The notes below the pieces were generated by a model. That model saw only the letters and a program-made list of their open reading frames with translations, was not told where the DNA came from and ran no database searches. Both the position numbers and the translations under genes were made by a program. Shown here in pieces: positions 54,317 to 63,542 of a stretch of DNA of 64,000 bases; within the stretch, counting starts at the first letter, position 1; the number at the start of each line of letters is the position of its first letter. Source of the DNA: Campylobacter ureolyticus ACS-301-V-Sch3b (GTDB taxonomy: Bacteria; Campylobacterota; Campylobacteria; Campylobacterales; Campylobacteraceae); the NCBI RefSeq assembly GCF_000413435.1, contig NZ_KE340327.1, forward strand, positions 319,667-383,666, in the 5' to 3' direction.

Positions 54317-55629
54317 TTTACAATAAGCTCCTTACTGCCTTTAAAATTTGTTACAAAAACATTCTCAAAGGTCTGATTTTTACCATTATTTATTTTTTTA
54401 TTAAAACTATGAATTTTAAATTTGCCAAATTTTGTGTTTATATAGCCATTAAAAACATCGCCGTTTATACTTTTTAAAACATCCCCATGTCTTGAATTTA
54501 AAGGATTATCAAGCATAAAATCAGTCAAATTTCTAACTTTTCCTAGTTTCTTTATCTCAAATTTATCAACCTGAAAATTACCATTATGATAATTGGTGCT
54601 GTAAATTTTAACTTCTACTAAATCAGATAGCTCTATATTATTATTTCTACTAAAAAAATAAACACCTCTTTTGTTTTCATCAGCCAAACTAAAGCCAAAT
54701 TTATCTTTATAAACAACAGCTAAGTTTTTTAGCGTTAAAGGAAATAAAACATCATCTTTTTCATAAAAATCATCAATTTTTTTTACATCGCTTATAAAAT
54801 TTGGAGTTTTATATTTAGAGTTTGTAACGATAGTAAAAAACAAAGGATAATGGTCTGAAACATTTAAATTTCTATTAAAATATTTTGAATTATTAAAAAC
54901 ATTAAAGCTATTTTTTTTATAAATTAAATTTGAATCTTTGAAAAAACTTTTACTAAGTAAAATATGATCAATCGCTCGCCCGCTAATATGCGAGCTTTTT
55001 TTAGAAAAAAATGTGCTCCATAAATTTACTAAATTATTATTTTTAGATATTTCTGCAACCAGTGAATTTGGTTTAAATTCCGTATTAAAATCCCCTAAAA
55101 CAATAGCATTTTTAGTATTTTTAGTGAAATTTTCTAAGGCTTTTGCATTTATTTTTCTCTTGTATTCACCATTTTTAAATGTTAGCAAGTGAGTTGTAAA
55201 AACACTAAATTTCTGACCTTCAAATAAAAAATCAGCCTTTAAAATATCCCTTGTTTTAACTTCTGTTATTTTTTTTATAGTTGTGTTATAAAAAGGAATT
55301 TTTGACATTATTCCAACTCCAACTGGAGCTTTTAAATCTTTTGAAAATAAAATATATTTATAACCAGACTCTTTAGCAAGTTCATTTAAAACACCTTTAT
55401 TTTCAATCTCTTGAAGAGCGATAATATCAGCATTTACATCTTTTATAACATTTGAAATATTTTTAAGTTTTGCTCTAAATTTAGCATTATTCCAATTTGT
55501 TTTAAAATCACTATATTCAGTTCCTTGAATAGTTGCGTCAAATAAATTTTCAACATTAAAAGTAGCGATTTTAAGCTCACCAGCAACTAAAAAATAAAAA
55601 CTAAAAATTAAAGTTAAAAATAACCTCAT
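54313..55629 (-). CDS. Exported endonuclease/exonuclease/phosphatase-family protein
   Basis: A 438-residue protein with a signal peptide (LFLTLIFSFYFLVAGE). The DNase-I-like domain has IATFNVENLFD (about 20), IIALQEIEN (about 69-77), AIVLGDFNTEF (about 174-184) and NVSDHYPLFFT (about 263-273). About 150 more residues form an unknown C-terminal domain. It may degrade extracellular DNA or another phosphodiester. ATGA junctions link it to trmL and to the 40-codon gene. Confidence 0.85.
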   Translation of the reverse strand: MRLFLTLIFSFYFLVAGELKIATFNVENLFDATIQGTEYSDFKTNWNNAKFRAKLKNISNVIKDVNADIIALQEIENKGVLNELAKESGYKYILFSKDLKAPVGVGIMSKIPFYNTTIKKITEVKTRDILKADFLFEGQKFSVFTTHLLTFKNGEYKRKINAKALENFTKNTKNAIVLGDFNTEFKPNSLVAEISKNNNLVNLWSTFFSKKSSHISGRAIDHILLSKSFFKDSNLIYKKNSFNVFNNSKYFNRNLNVSDHYPLFFTIVTNSKYKTPNFISDVKKIDDFYEKDDVLFPLTLKNLAVVYKDKFGFSLADENKRGVYFFSRNNNIELSDLVEVKIYSTNYHNGNFQVDKFEIKKLGKVRNLTDFMLDNPLNSRHGDVLKSINGDVFNGYINTKFGKFKIHSFNKKINNGKNQTFENVFVTNFKGSKELIVK

Positions 55630-56093
55630 AAGCTAATCTCGCTAAAATTTTGTCTAATTGCCTCGTAAGCGATTATTCCAACACTCATTGCTAAATTTAA
55701 ACTTCTTCCATTTTTTCCCATTGGAATTGTTATTGCATTTTGCCAATTTCTTTCCATAAGCCACATAGGAAGACCTGTGCTTTCAGCTCCAAAAAGTATA
55801 AAATCCCCATCTTCAAATTTAACGTCAAAATATTTTTTTTTGGCTTTTGTAGTAGCAAAATAAAATTTATTAAATTTATCCTCATGAAATTTTAAAAACT
55901 CATCCAAACTATCCCAAATAATTGGATCAAGCTTCTTCCAGTAGTCTAATCCAGCTCTTCTTACAGCTTTTTCTTCAAGACTAAAAACTGTTGGTTTTAT
56001 GATATGTAAATTTAAATTAGCATTTATACAAAGTCTTCCAATTGCACCTGTATTTTGCGGTATTTGAGGATTGACTAAAACAATATTAAACAT
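55626..56093 (-). CDS. trmL: tRNA (cytidine/uridine 34-2'-O)-methyltransferase TrmL
   Basis: A 155-residue SPOUT enzyme: NIVLVNPQIPQNTGAIGRLC at the N-terminus, ILFGAESTGLP and ITIPMGKNGRSLNLAMSVGI (the knot region). It methylates the wobble base of tRNA-Leu isoacceptors. One-base stop/start overlap with purU. Confidence 0.92.
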   Translation of the reverse strand: MFNIVLVNPQIPQNTGAIGRLCINANLNLHIIKPTVFSLEEKAVRRAGLDYWKKLDPIIWDSLDEFLKFHEDKFNKFYFATTKAKKKYFDVKFEDGDFILFGAESTGLPMWLMERNWQNAITIPMGKNGRSLNLAMSVGIIAYEAIRQNFSEISL

Positions 56094-56932
56094 TAAAAAA
56101 TCACTGTTTTATTATTATAAACAAAAACTCTATCGTCAAATACAAGCTCTAAAGCACTTGCAAGAACATTTTTTTCTACATTTCTACCAGCAACTCTCAT
56201 CTCTTTCCAATTCATTTCATGATTTACTCTAATTATATCTTGAGTAATAATTGGTCCTTCATCAAGATCATCATTTACAAAATGAGCTGTTGCTCCAACT
56301 ATCTTAACACCTCTTTCAAATGCCTGTTTATATGGGTTTGCACCTATAAATGCAGGCAAAAATGAGTGGTGGATATTTATAATTTTCTTTTTATATTCAT
56401 TTACAAAAGTTGGTGATAAAATTCTCATATATTTTGCTAAAACTATATAGTCAATATCATACTCTTTTAAAACTTCTAGTACTTTTTTCTCATGCTCTAA
56501 TCGCTCTAAATCTCCAGCCTCAACACAGTGAAATTTTATACCAAATTTCTCAACCAAATCTCTTAAATCATCATAGTTTGCAATAACAGATAAAATATTT
56601 GCATTAATTTCTTTGCTGTAATTTTTTATTAATAAATCACCAAGACAATGGGTTTCTTTTGTAGCCATAATAACGATATTTTTTTTCTTTGCTTCTATTA
56701 ATTCTATGTGAGCTTTTGAGCCAAGCATCGCACTTAAAAGCCCTGTTAAAGCACACTTATCAATATCTTCATCAGTGTGAATTTCAGCTCTATAAAAAAA
56801 TTTATTAACTTCATGATCTACAAATTCATGGTTTTTAGCTATATTTAAACCAAATTTAAAAATAACATCTGAAATTCTATAAATTAGTCCTTTTTCATCT
56901 TCACTATAAATTTTTAAAATATACTTTTTCAT
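56093..56932 (-). CDS. purU: Formyltetrahydrofolate deformylase
   Basis: A 279-residue protein. An ACT domain covers about 1-75 (LKIYSEDEKGLIYRISDVIF), and the formyl-transfer domain has HHSFLPAFIGANPYKQAFER and GATAHFVNDDLDEGPIITQD with the catalytic Asn/His/Asp set. It releases formate from 10-formyl-THF. In C. jejuni purU lies next to cca, as here. Confidence 0.94.
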   Translation of the reverse strand: MKKYILKIYSEDEKGLIYRISDVIFKFGLNIAKNHEFVDHEVNKFFYRAEIHTDEDIDKCALTGLLSAMLGSKAHIELIEAKKKNIVIMATKETHCLGDLLIKNYSKEINANILSVIANYDDLRDLVEKFGIKFHCVEAGDLERLEHEKKVLEVLKEYDIDYIVLAKYMRILSPTFVNEYKKKIINIHHSFLPAFIGANPYKQAFERGVKIVGATAHFVNDDLDEGPIITQDIIRVNHEMNWKEMRVAGRNVEKNVLASALELVFDDRVFVYNNKTVIF

Positions 56933-57003
56933 GTAATTCCTTATTAAAATAAAGCTGTTATTTTACATAAATTTGGATAAATTTATGCTTTGAAACTCTA
57001 AAA

Positions 57004-58134
57004 TTAAGCCATTTTAGTTAGATTAATTAAAAAATTATCAACCTCTTCTTCTTGCTTTTTTTTAAGTTTTTTACCTATTTCTTCATTTTTAAAACCAGCA
57101 TTTATTATATCTTGTGCTTTTACTTTCGTTTTAAAAACATTATCGTAAATATCTAATTTTTTAGCTTTTTGTATTAAGTCAAAACTATCAAGTCCTAACC
57201 AATTTTTTAAAGGCATTTTAAGCGATATCATAAGCAAATCTTTTAAACTTGGATTTTTTAAATATGGCTCATTTACAATTTTTTTAAACTTAGTATTTAA
57301 ATTTAATCTTTTTAAAACTTTTTCTTTATTTAGGTTTAAAAAATTTAAAAGATTATAGAGAAAATACATCTCATTTTTAATAAATTTTGAGCCATTTTCT
57401 AACTTTTTAGACAAAATCTCAAAATCATTTTTTAAAATTTTAGTTAAAAATAAAAACTCAAAAATATTAAGCTCATAAATAAGCTTTAATCCAACGCTTT
57501 GATATTCTGCTTTAAAAAGCTTAATAAGCTCATTTTGAATTCTATCTCCACTAAGATCATCCAAGCTGATTGTTTTCATTAAATTTAAGCTTTTATTTTC
57601 AACTTTTAAATCAAATCTTGCAGCAAACTGAACAGCTCTTAATACCCTTAAGCTATCTTGGCAAAAGGTATTTTTATCAACAACTTTTAAAATTTTGTTT
57701 TTTAAATCATTAGTTCCATCATAAAAATCTAATATCTCGCCATTAAAGATATTAATCATAATAGAATTGATAGTAAAATCACGCCTTTTTGCAGCTATTT
57801 TTTCATTATTGCAAATTTTAACTTCAAAGCCACAATGTCCGTAGCTTACCTTATTTTCAGTTCTTGGCAGTGATAAATCAAAATTTTTATACTTATAAAC
57901 AAAAAAACTTTTTCCAACACCGCTTGCACCAAGCTTGCTCATTAAAATTTCAAATTCTTGCTCATTTATATCATAAATTTCTATATCAATGTCAAAAGAA
58001 TTAATGCCTAAAAAATAATCTCTTACAAAACCACCTACAAAATACGCTCTTTTAGTGTGTTTTGAAAGTAATTCTTTAATTTTTATAAAATCACTGTTTT
58101 TGGATATCGCTAATTCGTTTATCGATATTTGCAA
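57004..58134 (-). CDS. cca: CCA tRNA nucleotidyltransferase / poly(A) polymerase family
   Basis: A 376-residue class II nucleotidyltransferase. YFVGGFVRDYFLG (31-43), the metal pair D48 and D50 in SFDIDIEIY, AAKRRDFTINSIM and LRVLRAVQFAARFDL (neck) are intact. It repairs or adds the tRNA CCA end; a poly(A) polymerase role is the alternative. It overlaps the upstream gene by 44 bp. Confidence 0.92.
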   Translation of the reverse strand: MQISINELAISKNSDFIKIKELLSKHTKRAYFVGGFVRDYFLGINSFDIDIEIYDINEQEFEILMSKLGASGVGKSFFVYKYKNFDLSLPRTENKVSYGHCGFEVKICNNEKIAAKRRDFTINSIMINIFNGEILDFYDGTNDLKNKILKVVDKNTFCQDSLRVLRAVQFAARFDLKVENKSLNLMKTISLDDLSGDRIQNELIKLFKAEYQSVGLKLIYELNIFEFLFLTKILKNDFEILSKKLENGSKFIKNEMYFLYNLLNFLNLNKEKVLKRLNLNTKFKKIVNEPYLKNPSLKDLLMISLKMPLKNWLGLDSFDLIQKAKKLDIYDNVFKTKVKAQDIINAGFKNEEIGKKLKKKQEEEVDNFLINLTKMA

Positions 58135-58483
58135 GTAAAAACTCCATAAATTTCAAGCTCAACTCAACTCTTGCCTCAATATCGCCTTTATCAAAGCTAT
58201 TAAGCCCTTCAAATAATACTAAAATTCGCTCTTTTATTTTTAGTAAAAATTCTTCTTGGCTTAAAATATTTACTAAATCTTTCTCTTCATGCTCTTTTAA
58301 ATTTTTGCTATCTTCTTCTAGTTTTTGTAAATTTTCATATTCTTTTTTTTCAGCATCATCTATAAAGTCTTTGCTATTTTCATCTTCTTTAAACTCAAGC
58401 TCATCGAAATTTTCATCAAAGTTTAGTTGATTTGAATTTTTTAACTCTTCGATTATTTTTTTAGTGATTTCTTCTATTTTCAT
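58091..58483 (-). CDS. Unknown acidic coiled-coil protein in the position of C. jejuni CiaD
   Basis: A 130-residue protein from ATG 58483 ([14 protein letters not shown]); five extra upstream codons are possible. It is very acidic and helical, with a Glu/Lys/Asp-rich middle (about 25-75) and a C-terminal amphipathic region (about 85-128: LLKIKERILVLFEGLN). From memory, C. jejuni Cj0788 (CiaD, a secreted invasion effector) sits directly before cca and purU, so this is its positional counterpart. Sequence homology was not tested, so function is not claimed. It overlaps cca by 44 bp. Confidence 0.55.
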   Translation of the reverse strand: MKIEEITKKIIEELKNSNQLNFDENFDELEFKEDENSKDFIDDAEKKEYENLQKLEEDSKNLKEHEEKDLVNILSQEEFLLKIKERILVLFEGLNSFDKGDIEARVELSLKFMEFLLANIDKRISDIQKQ

Positions 58484-58707
58484 ATATCCACAAGCCACCT
58501 TTTAAATTTTTCATTATCTTTTTCATCACTGCTTAAAAAAAGCTCTAACATTGGGTTTTTTAATTTTTCTAAGACTCTTTTTAAGCAAAGTTTTGCCCTC
58601 TCATCATCTGGATAATCTTTTAAAATTTCTTCATATATCCTGCTTGCATCTAAAAAAAGTCCTTGAGACTCATAAATCAAGGCTTTTGTAAAATTATCTT
58701 TCATCAT
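58480..58707 (-). CDS. Small TPR-like protein between leuB and the CiaD-position gene
   Basis: A 75-residue protein: [30 protein letters not shown] (about 9-38) is one TPR-like helical pair, and the tail is charged. It overlaps the end of leuB by 14 bp and the next gene by 4 bp. The second Met is an alternative start. Probably a small adaptor; the partner is unknown. Confidence 0.65.
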   Translation of the reverse strand: MMKDNFTKALIYESQGLFLDASRIYEEILKDYPDDERAKLCLKRVLEKLKNPMLELFLSSDEKDNEKFKRWLVDI

Positions 58708-59770
58708 CTGTTATATAATTACTTATGATTGATCCCATATCACCAGTGGTACAAACTTCTTTAGCTTCATAGTTTGCAATATCTTTTGTTCTATATCCAT
58801 CTTTTAAAGCTTTTTTTACTGCTTCTTCTATGGCTTTTGCTGCTTGATGCTCACCAAAAGCATATTTTAGCATCATTGCAGCACTTAAAATTGTAGCGAT
58901 AGGATTTGCAATTCCTTGTTTTGCAATATCTGGCGCACTTCCATGAATTGGTTCAAAAATACCAACTTTGCCCCCAATACTTGCACTTGGAAGTAGTCCA
59001 ATAGAGCCACATATCATACTTGCTTCATCGCTTAAAATATCACCAAATAAATTTTCTGTTAAAAGTACATCAAATTGCTTTGGATCTTTGATAAGCTGCA
59101 TAGCTGCATTATCTACATACATATAATCAAGTCTAACATCTTCATATTTTTTAGCTATATCTGCAACTACTTCACGCCAAAGCTGACTTGTTTCTAAAAC
59201 ATTTGCTTTATCAACTAAAGTTACTTTTTTACTTCTTTTTAAAGCTGCTTCAAAAGCAACTTCTGCAATTCTTTCAATCTCCTCTTTTGAATAAATCATA
59301 GTATTGTATGCATTATTTTCTTCTTTTTTTCTTGGTTGTCCAAAGTAAAGTCCGCCAGTTAATTCTCTAACAACAAGCATATCAACACCTTTTAAAACAT
59401 CAGGTTTTATAGTTGATGCATCAACTAATTCATCAAAAACCATAGCAGGACGAAGGTTTGCAAATGCTCCAAGACCTTTTCTAAGTTTTAAAAGTCCGCT
59501 TTCTGGGCGAAGGTTTCTTTCTAAATTGTCCCACTTAGGTCCGCCAATTGCTCCAAGCAATACGGCATCTGAATTAAGTGCAGTTTCAAGCGTTTCATTG
59601 GGTATTGGATTTCCTAAAACATCTATTGCTTCCCCGCCTAATAAAACATGCTCGTAATTTAACTCAAATTCAAATTTGCTAGAAACCGTATCTAAAACCT
59701 TAATAGCCTCATCAACTATTTCAGGTCCTATTCCATCGCCTTTTATAACACAAATATTATATTTTTTCAC
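58694..59770 (-). CDS. leuB: 3-isopropylmalate dehydrogenase
   Basis: A 358-residue protein: [18 protein letters not shown] at the N-terminus, [18 protein letters not shown] with the substrate arginines, REKTGG-like [20 protein letters not shown] and [19 protein letters not shown] for the metal acids. It carries out the oxidative decarboxylation step of leucine synthesis. It lies 4 bp after leuD. Confidence 0.97.
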   Translation of the reverse strand: MKKYNICVIKGDGIGPEIVDEAIKVLDTVSSKFEFELNYEHVLLGGEAIDVLGNPIPNETLETALNSDAVLLGAIGGPKWDNLERNLRPESGLLKLRKGLGAFANLRPAMVFDELVDASTIKPDVLKGVDMLVVRELTGGLYFGQPRKKEENNAYNTMIYSKEEIERIAEVAFEAALKRSKKVTLVDKANVLETSQLWREVVADIAKKYEDVRLDYMYVDNAAMQLIKDPKQFDVLLTENLFGDILSDEASMICGSIGLLPSASIGGKVGIFEPIHGSAPDIAKQGIANPIATILSAAMMLKYAFGEHQAAKAIEEAVKKALKDGYRTKDIANYEAKEVCTTGDMGSIISNYITDDER

Positions 59771-59773
59771 TTT

Positions 59774-60259
59774 TTATTTCCTTAAAATATTTTCTTTTGC
59801 ATAATTAATTAATCCACCTGATTTTAAAAGTTTTTGCATAAATTCAGGAATTGGTTCAAATTTATACTTTTCATTTTTAGTCAAATTTGTAATCACACCA
59901 TTATTAACATCTATTTTTAATTCATCATTTTCATCGATTTTATCACTTTGTTTACATTCAAGTATTAAAAGTCCTGTATTAAAACTATTTCTATAAAAAA
60001 TTCTTGCAAAAGATTTGGCTATTACAGCGCCTATTCCAGCTGCTTTTAAAGCTATTGGAGCATGCTCTCTGCTACTTCCACAGCCAAAGTTTTCTCCAGC
60101 AACGATAATATCTCCATTTTTAACTTTTTTAGAAAAATCTTTATCTTTATCTTCCATTATATGTGTTGCTAAAATTTTTGGATCTGATGTGTTTAAATAT
60201 CTTGCAGCAATAATTATATCTGTATCAATATTATCTCCAAATTTCCAAACTTTTGCCAT
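59774..60259 (-). CDS. leuD: 3-isopropylmalate dehydratase small subunit
   Basis: A 161-residue short (archaeal/LeuD2-type) subunit: [40 protein letters not shown] and [20 protein letters not shown] are the swivel-domain signatures. It needs a LeuC partner, which is not in the window. It heads the leftward operon. Confidence 0.95.
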   Translation of the reverse strand: MAKVWKFGDNIDTDIIIAARYLNTSDPKILATHIMEDKDKDFSKKVKNGDIIVAGENFGCGSSREHAPIALKAAGIGAVIAKSFARIFYRNSFNTGLLILECKQSDKIDENDELKIDVNNGVITNLTKNEKYKFEPIPEFMQKLLKSGGLINYAKENILRK

Positions 60260-60371
60260 TTTTTTCCTTCAAAATAAAATTGTAAGCTATGATTTTACCA
60301 AAAAAATATAAACTAGGCTTTAAAATTATTAAATTTTAAAAATAAAGTAAAAATTTGCAACACCGATTATT

Positions 60372-60836
60372 TTGTGGAGTTTTTTAGTAATTGGATTAAG
60401 TGTGGTTTTAATGCTCATTGATCTTAAAACAAAAAACTTAGTTTTGATACACGAATATGTTGGATTAATACTTATTTTAGATATTTTTTTACATTCAATA
60501 ACAAATTTAAAGCCATTTAAAAGCTATTTTACAAAAGAAAAAGGAGCTGTTTTTGGTGCTGTTTTTATCACAATTTGCGTAGTTTTTTATCTGTTTTATC
60601 CACAACCAGAAAAAGTAAAAAAAGGAAAAATTTTAAACGATGTATTGCAAACTTCTCTTAATAAAAGCATTAATGATACACTTTTTTACTTTGATATAAA
60701 TAATAATAGTTTTTCTAAATTTTGTTCTAAAAACAGCTTTGACTGTTCAAATTTAGAAATGAGTTTAAAAGAATTTGCCATTAAAAATTCAAAAAAACCT
60801 AATGAATTAGTAGTTGAAATTTTTACTTTAAAATAA
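60372..60836 (+). CDS. Small membrane protein with DUF4405-like His pair
   Basis: A 154-residue protein starting at TTG 60372 (WSFLVIGLSVVLMLI); an ATG 13 codons later would remove most of the first helix. Two more helices follow: VLIHEYVGLILILDIFLHSI with His at about 27 and 41, spaced as in haem-binding DUF4405 proteins, and GAVFGAVFITICVVFYLFY. The C-terminal half (about 75-154) is soluble. Cytochrome-like function is a guess. Confidence 0.55.
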   Translation: MWSFLVIGLSVVLMLIDLKTKNLVLIHEYVGLILILDIFLHSITNLKPFKSYFTKEKGAVFGAVFITICVVFYLFYPQPEKVKKGKILNDVLQTSLNKSINDTLFYFDINNNSFSKFCSKNSFDCSNLEMSLKEFAIKNSKKPNELVVEIFTLK

Positions 60837-60925
60837 ATTTAAGCTTATTTGTAACAAATTTTCCATTTTTAAGAACAAAAACTGGTAAAAATCATTTTTA
60901 TAGCTGTTTTAAAAACAAAACTTGA

Positions 60926-60931
60926 TAAAAT
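60926..60931 (+). promoter_or_regulatory. Promoter -10 box of the symporter gene
   Basis: TAAAAT preceded by TTGA, 33 bp before ATG 60964; AAAGGAG is the ribosome site. Confidence 0.45.
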
Positions 60932-60963
60932 GAAACGATGAATTCATTTTAAAGGAGTGAGTG

Positions 60964-62262
60964 ATGAAAAAAGTTTTTGGCTGGTATTTTAAATCAAACT
61001 TAGCATATAGAATACTAGGAGCTTTAGTAATTGGCTCTATTATCGGAATGATGGTTCCAAAAGGAGTGATTTTATTTGGAAATACAACTTTACTTAACGT
61101 AATTGCACCATTTGGAGATCTTTTTATAAGACTTTTAAAGATGATAATTGTGCCAATTATTGTAGCTTCTCTTATCATGGGAACAAGTTCAATCGAGCCA
61201 TCAAAACTTGGAAGAGTTGGTGGAAAAGCAGTATTTTTTTACTTTGTAACAACTCTTTTTGCCATTATTATAGGTTTAGCGTGCGCTTTTGTTTTTCATC
61301 CTGGAAGCGGGCTTGATCTAAGCGATGCATCAGTTGCTGTTTCTAAAACTGCGACCGCACCAAGCATTAGTGAAATATTTTTAAGCATAGTTCCTACAAA
61401 CCCAATAAGCTCTATGGCAAATACAGATGTTTTAGCAATAATTTGTTTTTGTATATTCTTTGGTGTTGGCTTAGCCTTTTGCAAAGAAAGCAGTGATGAA
61501 AGAATAAAAAACTCAGCAAATACAGTTTTTAACTTTTTTGATGGTGTTAGTGAAATAATGTTTAAAATGGTGCATTGGATTATGCAATACGCTCCAATAG
61601 GTGTTTTTGCTCTAATGTTTGCTGTGTTTAATAAAAGTGGAGCTGGAGCTTTCTCATCACTTGCAAATGTTACAATAGCACTTTATGTAGGACTTGCACT
61701 TCAAGTAATTTTAGTTTATTGTGGAGTTTGTCTCCTTATGAAACTAAATCCGATTGATTTCATAAAAAAAGTAAAAGATCCAATGCTTACAGCTTTTGTT
61801 ACAAGAAGCTCAAACGCAACTTTGCCTATTTCTATGGATACAGCTGAACATAAAATGGGTGTTCCAAAAGGTGTTTATAGCTTTGTTTTACCTGTTGGAG
61901 CAACTGTAAATATGAATGGAACTACTGTTTATCTTGGAATTTGCTCACTTTTTATAGCAAATGCTTGTGGAATTGATCTAACTATGGGACATTATATAAC
62001 TATTGTTATCACTTCTATATTGGCAGCTATTGGAACAGCAGGAATTCCTGGAGCTGGAGCTATAATGCTTCTTTTAATACTTGAATCAATTGGTCTAAAA
62101 GTTGAAGGAAATGTAGCAATTGCTTATGGTATGATTCTAGGAATAGATGCAGTTTTAGATATGGGAAGAACATCTATGAATGTCGTTGGAGATGTTGTGG
62201 CTTCTATTTGGGTTACTAAAACTGAAGGCGAACTTGATGAAAGCAAATGGGAACACATTTAA
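60964..62262 (+). CDS. Dicarboxylate/amino acid:cation symporter (DAACS family)
   Basis: A 432-residue protein from ATG 60964, since AAAGGAG is placed for it; a GTG one codon earlier is possible. Family elements: LIKMIIVPIIVASLI-like helix 2, the serine-rich VTRSSNATLPISM (about 280-292), PVGATVNMNGTTVY (about 308-321, Na+ site) and GTAGIPGAGAIML. It imports glutamate, aspartate or C4-dicarboxylates with Na+ or H+. Campylobacters use such substrates as carbon and fumarate sources, so a link to frdCAB is plausible. Monocistronic, with its own terminator. Confidence 0.92.
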   Translation: MKKVFGWYFKSNLAYRILGALVIGSIIGMMVPKGVILFGNTTLLNVIAPFGDLFIRLLKMIIVPIIVASLIMGTSSIEPSKLGRVGGKAVFFYFVTTLFAIIIGLACAFVFHPGSGLDLSDASVAVSKTATAPSISEIFLSIVPTNPISSMANTDVLAIICFCIFFGVGLAFCKESSDERIKNSANTVFNFFDGVSEIMFKMVHWIMQYAPIGVFALMFAVFNKSGAGAFSSLANVTIALYVGLALQVILVYCGVCLLMKLNPIDFIKKVKDPMLTAFVTRSSNATLPISMDTAEHKMGVPKGVYSFVLPVGATVNMNGTTVYLGICSLFIANACGIDLTMGHYITIVITSILAAIGTAGIPGAGAIMLLLILESIGLKVEGNVAIAYGMILGIDAVLDMGRTSMNVVGDVVASIWVTKTEGELDESKWEHI

Positions 62263-62290
62263 TTTTTAAGAGGCTTTGTCCTCTTAAAAA
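62263..62290 (+). terminator. Terminator of the symporter gene
   Basis: TTTTTAAGAGG and CCTCTTAAAAA form an 11-bp stem with loop CTTTGT, immediately after the stop codon; TTT follows. Confidence 0.85.
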
Positions 62291-62394
62291 TTTATGAATT
62301 TATTTACGATTTTATATAATAAAATATCTATATTTTAAAAACTATCTTTAAATTTATATAGCTTAATATTATTTTAAGTATTTAACTGATTTTT

Positions 62395-62745
62395 TTAAAA
62401 ACCCCTACCTAAAATCATATAAAAAATTGTGCTAATTGCAATGCTTAAAAGTGCATTTTTAAATCTAATTTGCATGATTAAACACACTAAAACTGATAAA
62501 ATTTCAACTACGTAGTATGAGTTTGAATCAGTTGTTTTTAAAGCATAAAAAACCAAAATTACCATTACAAATAAAGCACTATTTTTTTCTAAATAAATTA
62601 AAGTTTTATTTTGCGATTTATTTTTTAAGAAAAAATATGGCAAAGCTCTAGTTAAAAATGTAGCAACCCCTGCTACAACCATAACACATAAAAGTAACCA
62701 AAGCGAACTATTTGAATCTATTTTTAAATTTATTAAATCCAACAT
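62395..62745 (-). CDS. azlD: AzlD-family branched-chain amino-acid exporter subunit
   Basis: A 116-residue protein, with the start set at ATG 62745 (MLDLINLKID); three codons upstream is an alternative. Three or four helices; VAGVATFLTRALPYFFL (about 22-38) is the AzlD signature. It pairs with AzlC to export branched-chain amino acids and analogues. It overlaps azlC by 38 bp. Confidence 0.88.
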   Translation of the reverse strand: MLDLINLKIDSNSSLWLLLCVMVVAGVATFLTRALPYFFLKNKSQNKTLIYLEKNSALFVMVILVFYALKTTDSNSYYVVEILSVLVCLIMQIRFKNALLSIAISTIFYMILGRGF

Positions 62746-63445
62746 TCTCTCCAAAAAATTCCCTACAGCTTAAAATTATAATAAAACCAACTAAAATGCT
62801 TGCAACTAGCATATACTCTTTTGGTAAAAATAAGCCCAAAATTCCAACCAAAATTGAAATAGCCAAAAGATTAAAATTCATACTGTGTTTAAAGGTTTCA
62901 TAGGCTAAAACTATAAACAAACTTACTAAACAAAACTCTATTCCACTGCTATTAAACTCTATATTTTTGCCTATTAAAATACCAATAATAGTTCCAAATA
63001 TCCAATAAATTTGATTTAAAAAAGGAATTAAAAAGTAAATTTTATCTCTGTTTTTATCACTAATTTCAATAGTTTTTAAAACTGCAAAACTCTCATCTGT
63101 TAGAGCAAATAAAGTATAAAATTTATATTTTAAATTTACAATATCACTCATTAATGAAATTGTATAAAACATGTGGCGTAAATTTAAAAGAAATGTTGCT
63201 ATAAAAACTTCAGCTAAATTTGTCCCAGCACTAAGCAAAGCAACTAACAAAAACTGCCCACTTCCAGCATAAACAAAAAAACTAAAAAGCACTAACACTC
63301 TAGCATCTATATCGCAGCTAACACCCAAAATCGAGTATGCCATACTTAAAGGAATATAACCAAACATAACAGGCAAAGTAAGCTTAAAAATATCTTTGTT
63401 TTTCAATTTTTCCACCAAATTTTTATAAATTTGTGATTTTAACAT
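62708..63445 (-). CDS. azlC: AzlC-family branched-chain amino-acid exporter subunit
   Basis: A 245-residue protein with several helices. LPVMFGYIPLSMAYSILGV (about 24-42), VYAGSGQFLLVALL (about 58-71) and LRHMFYTISL (about 89-98) are the AzlC motifs. AACGCTTCC-like regulators such as AzlB are not nearby. It is divergent from rpoD across a 97-bp gap. Confidence 0.92.
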   Translation of the reverse strand: MLKSQIYKNLVEKLKNKDIFKLTLPVMFGYIPLSMAYSILGVSCDIDARVLVLFSFFVYAGSGQFLLVALLSAGTNLAEVFIATFLLNLRHMFYTISLMSDIVNLKYKFYTLFALTDESFAVLKTIEISDKNRDKIYFLIPFLNQIYWIFGTIIGILIGKNIEFNSSGIEFCLVSLFIVLAYETFKHSMNFNLLAISILVGILGLFLPKEYMLVASILVGFIIILSCREFFGENVGFNKFKNRFK

Positions 63446-63496
63446 AATTTTCCTTAAAAATATATTTCATTTAAGTTATTTTTAATAAAATTTCGG

Positions 63497-63502
63497 TATA
63501 AT
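63497..63502 (+). promoter_or_regulatory. Promoter -10 box of rpoD
   Basis: TATAAT, preceded by TCGG, 40 bp before the rpoD ATG at 63543; AAAGGAG is the ribosome site. Confidence 0.65.
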
Positions 63503-63542
63503 TAATTCTTTTATTGCTACAAACTACAAAGGAGTTTCCCAA

